A DNA stretch of 64,000 nt from Phycisphaeraceae bacterium (GCA_019636695.1 JAHBXD010000001.1:675661-739660), one strand, 5' to 3'; shown: positions 8,703 to 18,039, counted from the first letter of the stretch. Notes: generated by a model from the letters alone, not told the origin. Made by a program: numbers and translations.

Positions 8703-9389
8703 ATGACCAGCGCCGCAACCCCGTCGAGCATCGAAAAGCGCCTGCTGCTCGCGACCGAACTCGGAGTGCTCTTTTTTCTTGGTCCATCGATATACACGCT
8801 TGCTGGGCTTGGGCAAGGCTGGCTCTTTCCCATGATCTGGCTCTTGGCCGCCTATGCCGTCACCATGCTCCTGCTCGATCGCACGTTCCCTCGGCATGAG
8901 TTATGGAACATGGCGGCTTTGCGGCGTGTCGTCAGGTTCGTCACCGCCCGATTTCTGGTGCTTGCCGTTGGAATGATGCTCGCCGTGATGGCGGCCGACC
9001 GCTGGTATTTTGAGCATCCGGTGCTGTTTTCGCTTGCCAAACGCAATCCTGCGCTTCTGGGCATGATCATGGTGCTCTATCCGTTACTCAGCGTGTTGCC
9101 GCAGGAGTTGGCCTTCCGGACGTTCTTTTTTCATCGATATCGTCCGTTGCTCCCCGGACGTGCCTGGATGATCGGAGTGAGTGCGGCGGCCTTCAGTTGG
9201 GCCCATATCGTCTTCCAGAACGGTCTGGCTCTCGTGCTCTGCCTGGTGGCGGGCCTGCTCTTCGGGCACACCTACTGGAAAAGCCGCTCGACAGCCGCGG
9301 CGTGGTTCGAGCATGCACTCTACGGGTGTTTCATTTTCGCGGTGGGGCTGGGACAGTATTTTTATGCCGGCGCTGTGGGTCGTGATTGA
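8703..9389 (+). CDS. CPBP-family (CAAX protease-like) membrane protein
   Basis: A 228-residue protein with about seven hydrophobic segments. The CPBP/ABI signature can be traced: 'PQELAFRTFFFHRY' corresponds to motif 1 (normally EExxxR), 'FSWAHIVFQ' to motif 2 (FxxxH), and 'FEHALYGCFIF' to motif 3. The first catalytic-site Glu of motif 1 is replaced by Gln, while the second Glu, the Arg and both His are kept. The family includes intramembrane glutamate peptidases and bacteriocin-immunity proteins. The substitution may weaken activity or may be tolerated. The ATG at 8703 is preferred over a 60-residue-longer frame because AAGGA lies just upstream and the family begins near the first helix. Confidence 0.8.
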   Translation: MTSAATPSSIEKRLLLATELGVLFFLGPSIYTLAGLGQGWLFPMIWLLAAYAVTMLLLDRTFPRHELWNMAALRRVVRFVTARFLVLAVGMMLAVMAADRWYFEHPVLFSLAKRNPALLGMIMVLYPLLSVLPQELAFRTFFFHRYRPLLPGRAWMIGVSAAAFSWAHIVFQNGLALVLCLVAGLLFGHTYWKSRSTAAAWFEHALYGCFIFAVGLGQYFYAGAVGRD

Positions 9390-9647
9390 TCGTTCCCCCG
9401 GCCTTCCGAGGCGATCCGATTGCCCGGCCTACGGCCTCATCCGGCCGTCTGGGCGAGGGTCTTTCGTCGAATGTCGAGGCATGCCTTCGGCGATCCTCGA
9501 TGCGGCTGCTGCACGGCTTTATTCACGGGCTGCCGCAGCGCATACCGGATGTTCTTGGATGAAATCCCGCCGCGTGGATTCCGAATCATTCGCGCACGAT
9601 GGGCAGATCCCCGGTAGCCTGTCTGCGCTTAGGGTGAGGGTTTGACC

Positions 9648-10217
9648 ATGCTCGATCAACTCTTTGCCGGACAAGCTCCATGGTTCACCGTGCCGGCGCT
9701 TCTGGGCACAGGCATCTTCATCATTCGCATGATTCTGATGTCGGTCGGGGGCGGGGGCGATCTCGATTTCGACGGTGGGTCTTCGATGGGCGATCATGGC
9801 GATTCGACTTCAGCGTTTCATTTCCTATCGATCCAGAGCCTCTCGGCATTTGCGATGGGGTTCGGCTGGGGTGGATATGCCGCTATGCGCACCATGAGCG
9901 GTGGTTTCACCGTGGCGATGCTCGTCGGGCTTGCGATCGGCGTAGGGTTTGTGTGGCTCCAGATGCTGCTGCTCAAAGCGGTTGCAGATCTTCAGTCCAG
10001 CGGCAATGTGCGCCTGTCGGACACCGTCGGGCTTGAGGGTGATGTCTACCTTCGCGTGCCCGCCCGGGGCGATGGCATGGGCCGCGTAAGGCTTGTTGTC
10101 AGCGAGCGTCTGCGCATTTTCAATGCCATCACCGAAGGTGAAGAATTGCCTCGGAGCGCTCGCGTGCGCGTGGCAAAAGTCTCGGGCAACACCCTGGTCG
10201 TGACCGCGGCGACCTGA
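9648..10217 (+). CDS. NfeD-like membrane protein partnered with flotillin
   Basis: A 189-residue protein with an N-terminal helix ('FTVPALLGTGIFIIRMILM'), a Gly/Asp-rich loop, and two or three further helices between about residues 60 and 110. It ends in a small OB-fold-like domain ('SDTVGLEGDVYLRVPARG' through 'VRVAKVSGNTLVV'). This is the layout of the YuaF/YqiJ type of NfeD protein, in which the C-terminal OB domain is soluble. Such genes are found next to flotillin genes, as here (77 bases downstream), and the products are thought to work with flotillin in membrane microdomains. The ATG at 9648 follows a purine-rich AGGGTGAGGG stretch. Confidence 0.82.
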   Translation: MLDQLFAGQAPWFTVPALLGTGIFIIRMILMSVGGGGDLDFDGGSSMGDHGDSTSAFHFLSIQSLSAFAMGFGWGGYAAMRTMSGGFTVAMLVGLAIGVGFVWLQMLLLKAVADLQSSGNVRLSDTVGLEGDVYLRVPARGDGMGRVRLVVSERLRIFNAITEGEELPRSARVRVAKVSGNTLVVTAAT

Positions 10218-10294
10218 AGTGCATTCCCATTTTTCAAGGCAGGTTCAGCATCATCCGCGAACAGTCGAATGATCAGCCGAGGAGCGAGTAGACC

Positions 10295-11938
10295 ATGTGG
10301 GGTTTCACGTCTTGTTTTGCCGTCACGCTGATGCAGGTTCGTTCGGGCAGCGACGAGGGGTCGGGCGGCCTCGTCTGGCTGCTGGTCATCGGTGCGGTGC
10401 TGACGCTCTTTCTGTTTCTGCTGCTGTTCATCGCAAGCCGCTATAAGCGGTGCCCTTCCAACCGGATTCTGGTCGTCTACGGGCGCGTGGCTGGGAGGCG
10501 AGCCAGCAAATGCCTTCACGGCGGCGGTACGTTCGTCTGGCCGCTGATTCAGGATTACGCCTACCTGAGCCTCGAACCGCTGGTGATTGACATTCCCCTC
10601 GAAGGCGCGCTGTCACAGAACAACATCCGTGTCAATGTCCCATCAACATTCACGGTCGGCATCAGCACAGACCCCGTGCTGATGAACAACGCCGCCGAGC
10701 GCCTGCTGAGCCTCTCCGTTCAGCAGATTCGCGAGCAGGCGCAGGACATCATTCTCGGCCAGTTGCGACTTGTCATCGCGACGCTCACAATCGAAGAAAT
10801 CAACCGCGATCGCGAAAAATTCATGGTGCTGATCAATGAGAATGTCGCTCAGGAAGTCAACAAAATCGGCCTTGAACTCATCAACGTCAACGTTCGTGAC
10901 ATCACCGACGAGAGCGGCTATATCCAGGCTATCGGCAAGCGTGCTGCGGCCGAAGCGATCAATCGCGCAAAGGTAGAGGTCGCCCAGCAGGAGCGAGAAG
11001 GCGCCACAGGTGAGGCCATCGCCGTCCGCGAAAGGACCGTCAACGTAGCACGCGAAACTGCCGCCGGCATCGAGGGCGAAAAACTCGCGGAACAGCGACA
11101 GCGCGTCGCGGTCGCCGCGCTCGAAGCCGAGGCCGTGAAGGGCGAAGTCGAGAGCCAACGCGAACGAGAGATCGCGATCGCCCAACGAAATGCCGAGACC
11201 ATCGCCGCGGCCAAACTCGCCGAGCAGGAGCAGCGCATACGTGTCGCCGAGGCCGAAGCCCTCGCCGTAACCGGTGAAAACACCAGCCGCGAGCGCATCG
11301 CCCATTCCAGCGCCCAACTCGCTGAAATCCAGGCAGAGGCCAAGCGGCGAAGCGATGTTGCTGCCGCCAAGGCCGCTGAGGCGATCGCCATCGCCCAGAG
11401 AGAGCAGGAACTGGCACGGCTCGCCAAGGAAGAACTCGCCCCGCAGGAAATTGAGAAAAAGCGGATTGAACTCGCTGCCGAAGCCGAGGCCGAAAAGCGC
11501 AGGCGTGAGGCTAAGGGCGAAGCCGATGCCATCCGCGCGAAATACGAAGCCGAGGCCAAGGGTGTCCAGATGGTGCTCGAAGCCAAGGCCGAGGGCTACC
11601 GGCAACTCATCCAGGCCTGCGGCAGCGATCCTGCGGTCGGTCCCACGCTCCTGCTGATCGAGCAATTGCCGAAACTCGTCGAGGCTCAGGTGCAGGCCAT
11701 CAGCCAGCTCAAGATTGACAAAATCACCGTCTGGGACACAGGCACTGGAAAAGACGGCCGCAACACCACCAGTGAGTTTCTTGCTGGCATCGTCGGGGCG
11801 CTCCCCCGAATGCACGAACTGGCGCGTCAGGCAGGTATCGAACTGCCCTCTGCGCTTGGTCGGGTGCATAAGAGCGGTGACGCTGAAACACCAGGGAATT
11901 CACCAGCCGAAGCGCCGCAAGGCGAACCCAGCCGCTGA
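10295..11938 (+). CDS. Flotillin-like SPFH-domain protein
   Basis: A 547-residue flotillin. An N-terminal transmembrane segment (about 26-47) is followed by an SPFH/band-7 domain (about 50-240; 'RILVVYGRV', 'INVNVRDITDESGYIQAIG'). A long Ala/Glu-rich coiled coil (about 230-440) contains the repeated 'AEAEA' and 'REREIAIAQRNAE' patterns typical of flotillins. The C-terminal 'LIEQLPKLVEAQVQAISQLKIDKITVWD' region matches the flotillin oligomerisation end; its length fits FloT-type proteins. Flotillins scaffold membrane microdomains. The NfeD-like gene just upstream makes the usual pair. An Arg/Ala-rich C-terminal tail of about 30 residues is extra. An opposite-strand open frame across the coiled coil is a composition artefact. 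Confidence 0.92.
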   Translation: MWGFTSCFAVTLMQVRSGSDEGSGGLVWLLVIGAVLTLFLFLLLFIASRYKRCPSNRILVVYGRVAGRRASKCLHGGGTFVWPLIQDYAYLSLEPLVIDIPLEGALSQNNIRVNVPSTFTVGISTDPVLMNNAAERLLSLSVQQIREQAQDIILGQLRLVIATLTIEEINRDREKFMVLINENVAQEVNKIGLELINVNVRDITDESGYIQAIGKRAAAEAINRAKVEVAQQEREGATGEAIAVRERTVNVARETAAGIEGEKLAEQRQRVAVAALEAEAVKGEVESQREREIAIAQRNAETIAAAKLAEQEQRIRVAEAEALAVTGENTSRERIAHSSAQLAEIQAEAKRRSDVAAAKAAEAIAIAQREQELARLAKEELAPQEIEKKRIELAAEAEAEKRRREAKGEADAIRAKYEAEAKGVQMVLEAKAEGYRQLIQACGSDPAVGPTLLLIEQLPKLVEAQVQAISQLKIDKITVWDTGTGKDGRNTTSEFLAGIVGALPRMHELARQAGIELPSALGRVHKSGDAETPGNSPAEAPQGEPSR

Positions 11939-11946
11939 GCCTCTGA

Positions 11947-12543
11947 TCAGTTCTCGAGCAACAACTTGACTTTCTGAAGCACGTTGCCCCAAGCAGCATC
12001 AAAGTACTTCTGAACATCGGGCCAGCGTCCATCATGACCGAACCCGACGTGAACAAGGCGAATGTGGGTGCCGGCCCCCTCGTTTGTGGGGGTAAACGTC
12101 ATGGCTACCCAAGTGCGGCGGTCACGCTCTTGGGGATAACTCGGGGGCGCGTTCCACGTGAAACATAGTAATTCCCCTGGGATGTAACTCAGGATCTGGC
12201 ACCCCTCAGAGCCTTGTTGACCCTCGGGCAAACCGAAGGGCTTGCCGAAGAGCAGTTCATACGCGCCGCCGATCCTGAGATCGATGCGGGCCTCGACTTC
12301 GAGTGCTGCAGCAAGCCCCTCTGGCGTCGTGAACGCCCAGAAGACTTTGTTTGGTGGAACCTCGATCGTGATCTCCTTTACGATCGATTTCTCCACCATG
12401 CCGTGCGCAACGAACGGGGCTGTTTCGATCCCGCGGGCCGGAGGGGCGGCCACAGGGGTGGATTCCCAAGCGGCGAGGGCGACCGTGACCGCAACGCCCA
12501 GACCGAGGCCGAGCAATGCGCATGTGCGGGCAGGGGTGAGCAT
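11947..12543 (-). CDS. Secreted SRPBCC/AHSA1-like protein
   Basis: A 198-residue protein that starts with a hydrophobic Sec-type signal ('CALLGLGLGVAVTVALA'). It continues with an SRPBCC (START/Bet v1-like) domain of the AHSA1 type: 'ITIEVPPNKVFWAFTTPEGL' and 'IDLRIGGAYELLFG', then 'GELLCFTWNAPP' and 'TRIRLVHVGFGHDG'-like strands. SRPBCC domains bind hydrophobic ligands in a deep pocket, but no substrate can be assigned. The predicted export is uncommon for AHSA1 proteins, which are usually cytoplasmic. The ATG at 12543 is chosen because it starts the signal peptide; the longer frame to 12693 would enter the DUF4139 gene. Only eight bases separate it from the convergent flotillin gene. Confidence 0.8.
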   Translation of the reverse strand: MLTPARTCALLGLGLGVAVTVALAAWESTPVAAPPARGIETAPFVAHGMVEKSIVKEITIEVPPNKVFWAFTTPEGLAAALEVEARIDLRIGGAYELLFGKPFGLPEGQQGSEGCQILSYIPGELLCFTWNAPPSYPQERDRRTWVAMTFTPTNEGAGTHIRLVHVGFGHDGRWPDVQKYFDAAWGNVLQKVKLLLEN

Positions 12544-12640
12544 GCGGAAATCCTCCGAGACTGAAGTGAATTTGGAATCCGTGTAAGCGTTCCGAGGCAC
12601 CAGGGTATGGGTGGGCGTGCAGCGAGATCGTGCGATCCGC

Positions 12641-14746
12641 TCAATCGATGTTGAGGGATGAGACATAGTCCTGCAGCGCTGTGCGACGAGCAATCACATC
12701 GGCGCGGGCCTTGGCCAGTTCCGTGCGGATCTGTTCGATCCGGTTTTCCTGCTCGTTGAGCGTCGTGACATAGCGGCGGTAGAGGTCGCTGTTGCGGTCA
12801 ATCGAGGCGAGGTTCGAGCGAATTCGGTTCTGATCGGTACTGATTTCGCGGGTTTCATTCTCGAGCGCCGCGACACGTTGTTCGGCCGCAACCACTTCGG
12901 CCTGAAGGGCCGCGGCTTGGCGAACGGCCTCGATGACTCTCGGGCTGACTTTGCCCTGGGACTGGAACGCAAGAAGTTCGGTGAGGTTTGCACCGACCAC
13001 GGCGAAGGTCTGCGACTGCACCTGCTCTTGCTGAACCTTGAGCGTGCCGGCCTTGCCGGGGGCCAAGGCGACCTCGAACCGGTAAAGGGCATCGGTTCTT
13101 TCCGTAGGCTCGGCCGGGGCGAGCAATTGCCAACCCGGAAGACGGGGGTGCTCCACGATGATTGTCCGGGGGCGGTTTCGGTCTTTGCTGTCGAGGGAAT
13201 AGGTTGCGGTGCTGATGTTCTTGATCGTTCTTTCAAGGCTGCCCCGAACGATGCGGATGCGTGTCACATCGTTGGTCCAGGTTTCTTCGACAGAGACGGA
13301 GACATCAAGATCGACCGCATAGGCCAGCAGACGCTTGTCTCCGACGGAGACGTGGCCGATCTGGGCGTCGCCGGCAAATGCCGCCCCATCGAACACGGTG
13401 ATCGGGCCGGGAAGGAGTTGAAGGTCTGATGTGTTTGTGACTTCAACACCGCGCATCGGATGTCTGGCGAGATTGGACGTATTGACAATACTCACGCGGC
13501 GGCCTTCAAGCGGCGACGAAAGCAGCGGGATCATGGCCGACTGCTGCCTGTCAATGCTCACGGGGTTCTTGAGAACGTATTGAAAGACTTCGCCGACTTC
13601 GGCCGCTCCTGCCTGTGCCCCGGCGGCGAATCCGGTGAGGTCATCAGCCGTGAGTGCAAATTCCAACCCTGCAGCCGAATCACTGACCGCACCCGGGCTT
13701 GCCCGCTCACGCAGCCGGCTGCTCGGAGCGGGCGCAGGACGGCTGGAGGGGACAATTTCAAGGCGTGCAAAATCCTTGACGTCCCGGCCGGCCTCGAAGA
13801 CGACCGGACCTATGCCGCGCATCACGGGAACAGGCACCTGCGGGCGGGTAAGGAACAGTGGTTCGTAGAGGTCCATGACAAAGCCGATGGGCTGGCCGGA
13901 GACAAGCGAAAGTCGGACATTTTTCCAGTCTTCGTCGGTGGTATTTTCAACAATGGCCCACCCCTGAATCGTGGGACGGCCACGGACATCGTCTTCCGGA
14001 AGGATCAGGCGATAACTGGTTTTCCAGACCGGCATCTCATGGATGTAGGCGACGACAACCTCGCGGGCACCGCTGCCGCGAAAGCTGAGATCCACACTCT
14101 TGGTCAAGTCGGTTCGGTGTTCCGCGAGGGCGAGCAGGGCCTTGTTGAGTTCGTCGGCGAGTTGCGGATCGAGGATGTCGAAAGAGGCAATGCTCTGGAT
14201 GCGAATCGAGCGAATTCCCGAGCGGGTCACCAGGTTGACAAATGGAGTTGAGTAGGTGGTATCGCCGGTTGATACGGTCTGCTGCTCGATGCCGAGCACA
14301 GTTCCGGAGATCACGCCGTCGGTGGTCTGCACCGCGATCGGAGCTCCGCGCAGGCGGCTGAGAAGTTTCGGCAGATCGGGCGAGTCGGAGATATCGACCG
14401 CGAAACTGCTCAGGCGCTTCTGTAGGGGTTCTTTGCTGGAGTAACTGACGGCATCGATATGCCCCCCCCCGAGATCGAGCAGCACCATGCTCTTGAGGAT
14501 GTCGTTGATCTGGTCGGTCTTGAACCGCAATTGGACTCGGGTGTTGCCGTCGATCAGTCCCTGGCGCTGGAAATAACCGACACCGGAGCGGTAGAGGGTG
14601 ATTGTCGAGATCGGCAGGGTATCAGGAGCGTCAACCAGAGATGGCGACACGAGAGGCGCCGGGGAAAAATCGAGGTGTGCGGTCGAAGCAACATGTGCGG
14701 CAAGGCCATTGAGGGCAACGAGCAGCCATACGGTTCGGGCGGACAT
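12641..14746 (-). CDS. Secreted DUF4139 domain protein
   Basis: A 701-residue protein with a Sec signal at the N-terminus ('TVWLLVALNGLAAHVAST'). The region from about residue 40 on ('ISTITLYRSGVGYFQRQG') and the central 'SYRLILPEDD' and 'GWAIVENTTDEDWKNVRLSL' segments are hallmarks of DUF4139 (mucoidy-inhibitor-like) proteins. The last 90 residues form a coiled coil ('LQAEVVAAEQRVAALENE'). Family members are extracytoplasmic beta-rich proteins with no established activity. The ATG at 14746 has an AAGGAG ribosome site seven bases upstream, which decides it over a start at 14821. It precedes the SRPBCC gene on the same strand (97-base gap) and may form an operon with thiE upstream. Confidence 0.85.
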   Translation of the reverse strand: MSARTVWLLVALNGLAAHVASTAHLDFSPAPLVSPSLVDAPDTLPISTITLYRSGVGYFQRQGLIDGNTRVQLRFKTDQINDILKSMVLLDLGGGHIDAVSYSSKEPLQKRLSSFAVDISDSPDLPKLLSRLRGAPIAVQTTDGVISGTVLGIEQQTVSTGDTTYSTPFVNLVTRSGIRSIRIQSIASFDILDPQLADELNKALLALAEHRTDLTKSVDLSFRGSGAREVVVAYIHEMPVWKTSYRLILPEDDVRGRPTIQGWAIVENTTDEDWKNVRLSLVSGQPIGFVMDLYEPLFLTRPQVPVPVMRGIGPVVFEAGRDVKDFARLEIVPSSRPAPAPSSRLRERASPGAVSDSAAGLEFALTADDLTGFAAGAQAGAAEVGEVFQYVLKNPVSIDRQQSAMIPLLSSPLEGRRVSIVNTSNLARHPMRGVEVTNTSDLQLLPGPITVFDGAAFAGDAQIGHVSVGDKRLLAYAVDLDVSVSVEETWTNDVTRIRIVRGSLERTIKNISTATYSLDSKDRNRPRTIIVEHPRLPGWQLLAPAEPTERTDALYRFEVALAPGKAGTLKVQQEQVQSQTFAVVGANLTELLAFQSQGKVSPRVIEAVRQAAALQAEVVAAEQRVAALENETREISTDQNRIRSNLASIDRNSDLYRRYVTTLNEQENRIEQIRTELAKARADVIARRTALQDYVSSLNID

Positions 14747-14853
14747 GTGCGGCTCCTTGAGCGTGAGCGGGTGTCGTGGTTTGGTTTGGGACATCTGCAG
14801 TGTACCGATCGGACGCATCAACCCGCATTACGTTGCCTAGGTAGCTCTGGGCG

Positions 14854-15924
14854 TTACACGGCCGTGACCAGCATCGCCGAGCGAAGCTCGCGGCACGCTT
14901 GGGCCGGGTCAGGCGATGCGCAGACCGCTCTACTCACGGCAATGCCGCGGCAGCCGATTCGGGCGAGTTCGGTAGCCCGAGGGGGGGTGATACCACTGAT
15001 GGCGAGATGTGGAACTTCGGCAAGACGCCCATTGCAAAGTACATCCTGAAGGAGTCGGGGGCCGGCGATATGGGGCTTGGGTTTCGTCGGGCTTGGGAAC
15101 ATCGGTCCGAGGCCGATGTAGTCTGCTCCGGATGCGACTGCGTCTTGCACTTCGTCGAGGGTTGCGCAGGTCACGCCGACTTGCAATTGATCTCCGGAGA
15201 GTGTGCGCACCTGAGACAACGGCAGATCATCCTGGCCGAGGTGTACTCCGTCGGCTCCAGCGAGCAGGGCAATGTCCGGCCGATCATTAATGACGATCTG
15301 GGGAGCGGGCGAACGCTCGACTCCGGCCGCAATGTGCACGAGTGCGCGGGCGCGGGCGAGCAATTCTCGATCACTGAGGTTCTTTTCCCGAAGTTGGAGG
15401 CAATCAGCGCCGCCCATCATGGCGGCAAGGGCGACTTCGTGCCACGTGTGGTGTGTGCAAAGGTCAGCAGTGATCAGAACGCAAAGCGTCCACTGGCGTG
15501 CGGCGGGGCGGGGAAGTCGCATGCGGACGGTCTGCTCAAGGGTGTAGGCTTGGTAACGCAGACGCTCCAACTCCGGCGCAATGGGGGGGGCCTGGGCTTT
15601 GGTGCATTCTTCGAGTGATCGCAGTGCCTCGGTCAATCGCCCCGCGGCAGCACCGGCAATATCAAAGAGATCGGCTCTGCGGTATTCAGCCGGGGCAGAA
15701 AGGTTGACTCCGACGTCGTGCTCCGTGTCGCGTGAAGCAAGGCGCAGGCGCGAGTCGGGGCATGCCTTGGAAATGAGTTCGACAAGGCGGTGCCGTGCGG
15801 TTTTGCATTGCAGGGCGAGGTGGGTGTCGTTGAGGGCGAAGCGGGCGATATCTTCAAGCACGCGGAGGGCTTCTCGTGCCCGGTTGGCGTTGGCATCAAG
15901 AATTCGCAACAGCGGATCGCGCAT
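14854..15924 (-). CDS. thiE: Thiamine phosphate synthase with N-terminal ThiD2-like domain
   Basis: A 356-residue protein of two parts. Residues 1-140 form the alpha-helical domain often fused to ThiE ('RILDANANRAREALRVLEDIAR'). Residues 145-356 are a TIM-barrel thiamine phosphate synthase with 'CLQLREKNLSDRELLARA', 'IVINDRPDIALLAGADGVHL', 'GQDDLPLSQVR', 'YIGLGPMFPSPTKP' and 'AISGITP', all characteristic substrate-binding loops. It joins the pyrimidine and thiazole moieties to give thiamine monophosphate in the cytoplasm. The ATG at 15924 starts exactly at the conserved domain ('MRDPLLRILDAN'); upstream residues add nothing recognisable. It is divergent from the T2SS-like cluster with 78 bases between starts. 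Confidence 0.93.
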   Translation of the reverse strand: MRDPLLRILDANANRAREALRVLEDIARFALNDTHLALQCKTARHRLVELISKACPDSRLRLASRDTEHDVGVNLSAPAEYRRADLFDIAGAAAGRLTEALRSLEECTKAQAPPIAPELERLRYQAYTLEQTVRMRLPRPAARQWTLCVLITADLCTHHTWHEVALAAMMGGADCLQLREKNLSDRELLARARALVHIAAGVERSPAPQIVINDRPDIALLAGADGVHLGQDDLPLSQVRTLSGDQLQVGVTCATLDEVQDAVASGADYIGLGPMFPSPTKPKPHIAGPRLLQDVLCNGRLAEVPHLAISGITPPRATELARIGCRGIAVSRAVCASPDPAQACRELRSAMLVTAV

Positions 15925-16002
15925 CACAGCCGAACCATAGTTCGTGCCCGGGCTTCGGCCCGGGGATATGCTGACAAGAGGAGGCCGCACCGGTTCTGCA
16001 TC

Positions 16003-17193
16003 ATGGCGACTTTTCGGTATACAGCCCTGCGATTGACGGGCGAGCGGGTAGTCGGCGAGCTGGCCGGCGCCAGCGAGCAGGCTGTAATCGCCGAACTGGA
16101 ATCAAGACAACTCACGCCGGTTTCGGTCGAAGCAAGGAAGACGGGTTCACGCCGCAAACGTGGCGTTTCGGCACGGAAACTCGGGACGTCCTATAAGCAG
16201 ATTGCAGATCTTCTCCGGGCGGGCGTGCCGCTGTTGCGGGCGTTGAAGCTACTGGCAAACCGGAGGACAAGCCCCCGGCTCGCGGAGGCATTTCGTGAGC
16301 TTGCGGAGGCTGTTGAGCAGGGTGAGGACATGGCTGATGCCATGGCCGAGCGTCCTGAGCTTTTCAGCCGGGTTCATGTGGCTATGGTGCGTGCGGGTGA
16401 GAAAGGCGGCTTTCTTGAAGATGTTCTTGATCGACTGGGGCAGTTGGTGCTCGCCCAAGCCGAGTTGCGGTCGAAGATCATCGGCAACCTGATATACCCG
16501 ACGGTGCTGGTGGCTTTCGGTGGAGTGGTTCTCTGGGCGATTTTCGCGTTTTTTGTGCCTCGAGTGGCCGGTCTATTTCAGCAAATTCCAGGCGAATTAC
16601 CGGCTTTGACCAAGATCGTGCTCGGCGTATCGGCGGCGGTCGGGTCATATGGCCTGATTACAATTGCCGTGGTGGTTGCCTTGATTTTGGGAGTTTGGAG
16701 GCTCGCTCGACGGGCTGAGGTGAAACACGCACTGGCGGTTTTCCGTACCAGGGTGCCGGTGCTCGGTCCGCTGACGAGGAGCTTGGCGGCAAGCCGGTTC
16801 TGCCGCATGCTGGGCACGCTGCTCGGAAACAATGTGCCGATGTTGGCCTCGCTGGATATCGCAAGGCAGGCTGCGGGGAACATACTCCTGGAAGAGGCGA
16901 TTGCGAAGGCGACGGAGTCGGTTCGGGGCGGTGAAACGTTGGCCCCGCACCTCGCGGAAAGCGGTTTGTTTTCTGACGACGTAATCGAAATGATCCTGGT
17001 AGGCGAATCGGCGAACAATCTGGATGAAGTCCTCGTGAGCATCGCCGACACGATCGACCATCAGATTGAGCGGCTTCTTTCGGGTGTTGTTCGGCTTATT
17101 GAGCCGGTCTTGCTGCTCCTGATCGCGTGTGTGGTGGTCGTTGTCGCGATGGGGCTGATTCTGCCGATGGTCAAACTGAGTTCGGCGGCGTAG
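16003..17193 (+). CDS. gspF: Type II secretion inner-membrane platform protein GspF
   Basis: A 396-residue GspF/PilC-family protein with two T2SSF modules. The first ('LLRAGVPLLRALKLLA', 'AMVRAGEKGGFLEDVLDRL') is followed by transmembrane segments near residues 165-190 and 205-230. The second carries 'RMLGTLLGNNVPMLASLDIA' and 'EMILVGESANNLDEVLVSIA'. A final transmembrane helix ('LLLLIACVVVVVAMGLILP') ends the protein. GspF anchors the pseudopilus assembly platform and is driven by the GspE ATPase, which is not in this window. It opens the T2SS-like cluster; a 247-base gap follows before gspG. The length matches the family. Confidence 0.92.
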   Translation: MATFRYTALRLTGERVVGELAGASEQAVIAELESRQLTPVSVEARKTGSRRKRGVSARKLGTSYKQIADLLRAGVPLLRALKLLANRRTSPRLAEAFRELAEAVEQGEDMADAMAERPELFSRVHVAMVRAGEKGGFLEDVLDRLGQLVLAQAELRSKIIGNLIYPTVLVAFGGVVLWAIFAFFVPRVAGLFQQIPGELPALTKIVLGVSAAVGSYGLITIAVVVALILGVWRLARRAEVKHALAVFRTRVPVLGPLTRSLAASRFCRMLGTLLGNNVPMLASLDIARQAAGNILLEEAIAKATESVRGGETLAPHLAESGLFSDDVIEMILVGESANNLDEVLVSIADTIDHQIERLLSGVVRLIEPVLLLLIACVVVVVAMGLILPMVKLSSAA

Positions 17194-17440
17194 TCGGTAG
17201 ACCTGGGGAAACTACTGGTCGGTTTCAATTCAGTGACAAGAAAGGGCTTGCGTTGGGCCTGAGTTTCTGCTAGTGTACACAAACATCGCTGCGCAAGTAT
17301 TGCCAAGCCGCGCTGTGGGTCGCATGGTCTCCCCAAAGTGGGGGGGCAACGGAGTTCGGGGTATCTGACGGAATCGGGAATGCGGGGGGAGGTGCAACCA
17401 CCGCCCTCGTCTGCTGGTTCCCGAAAGAAAGGAATCGGCC
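17194..17440. promoter_or_regulatory. Leader region upstream of gspG
   Basis: The longest gap within the T2SS-like cluster (247 bases) and the likeliest place for a promoter driving gspG onward. A CTCCCC-AAAGT-GGGGGG hairpin-forming run lies at about 17331-17347 without a T tract. A weak TTGCGT-N17-TAGTGT arrangement at 17248-17276 could be a -35/-10 pair but is a poor match. AAAGGA eight bases before the gspG ATG is the probable ribosome site. Confidence 0.3.
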
Positions 17441-17965
17441 ATGCATGCACAAGAAATGGGCAGAGGTGCCCGTGTCGGTCTGCGGAGGGGTTTCACGCTC
17501 ATCGAGGTGATGATCGTGATCGGGATCATCCTCGCGATCGGGGGGATTGTCGGGGTTGCGTTGTTCCAGCAGCGCGAGGATTCCAAGATCAAGTTGACCC
17601 AGCAAGACATGAACACCTTGAAGTCGGGTATTGCGTTTTTCTTCCAGGAGTTCGATCGGGTTCCGACGACTGAAGAGGGATTGAGCGTTCTGTGGGCGAA
17701 GGCGAACTTGGACAATCCGGACGATGAGGTCCGTTGGCGGGCGGCCTTGCAGAAGCCGCTCGTGAACGACCGTTGGAATCGTGAGTGGGTGTACGAGCAA
17801 CTGACACGGACGAGTTACCAGATTACTTCGGTTGGTCCGGATGGTGAAGAGGGTTCGGATGACGACATCGTGATGCGTGAGAATGTTCTGCCCACTGGGG
17901 AAGATGACGATCTTGACGGTGGATGGAATCTCACGGACAGCTTGGGGCCGGGTTCCCGACGTTGA
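17441..17965 (+). CDS. gspG: Major pseudopilin GspG
   Basis: A 174-residue pseudopilin. The leader 'GLRRGFTLIEVMIVIGIIL' has the Gly-Phe prepilin peptidase site and +5 Glu. The region 'LTQQDMNTLKSGIAFFFQEF' and 'VPTTEEGLSVLW' is the GspG-specific core, in which residues following the helix include the 'TTEEGL' signature. 'SVGPDGEEGSDDDIV' matches the C-terminal calcium-binding loop of GspG. In T2SS the major pseudopilin polymerises into the periplasmic pseudopilus that pushes substrate through the secretin. The ATG at 17441 has a good ribosome site; another at 17456 is possible. Confidence 0.93.
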   Translation: MHAQEMGRGARVGLRRGFTLIEVMIVIGIILAIGGIVGVALFQQREDSKIKLTQQDMNTLKSGIAFFFQEFDRVPTTEEGLSVLWAKANLDNPDDEVRWRAALQKPLVNDRWNREWVYEQLTRTSYQITSVGPDGEEGSDDDIVMRENVLPTGEDDDLDGGWNLTDSLGPGSRR

Positions 17966-18039
17966 GTGCCGAGAGCGCCCCGCGGGGTGCATGAGGCCAC
18001 CTGTGCGAGCGCTCGATCGCGGCGTGCTCGGAGAGCGCG

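Noticed and set aside
10643-11869. Long open frame (408 residues) opposite the flotillin gene
   Set aside because: It mirrors the Ala/Glu-rich coiled coil and is dominated by Leu, Gly and Asp repeats without domain features. The sense strand is a clear flotillin.
13460-14251. Open frame of 263 residues opposite the DUF4139 gene
   Set aside because: It is antisense to a conserved protein, with no motif of its own and no ribosome site.
17248-17276. Sigma-70 promoter before gspG
   Set aside because: TTGCGT-N17-TAGTGT has good spacing but only three of six -10 bases, so I mention it only within the leader region.
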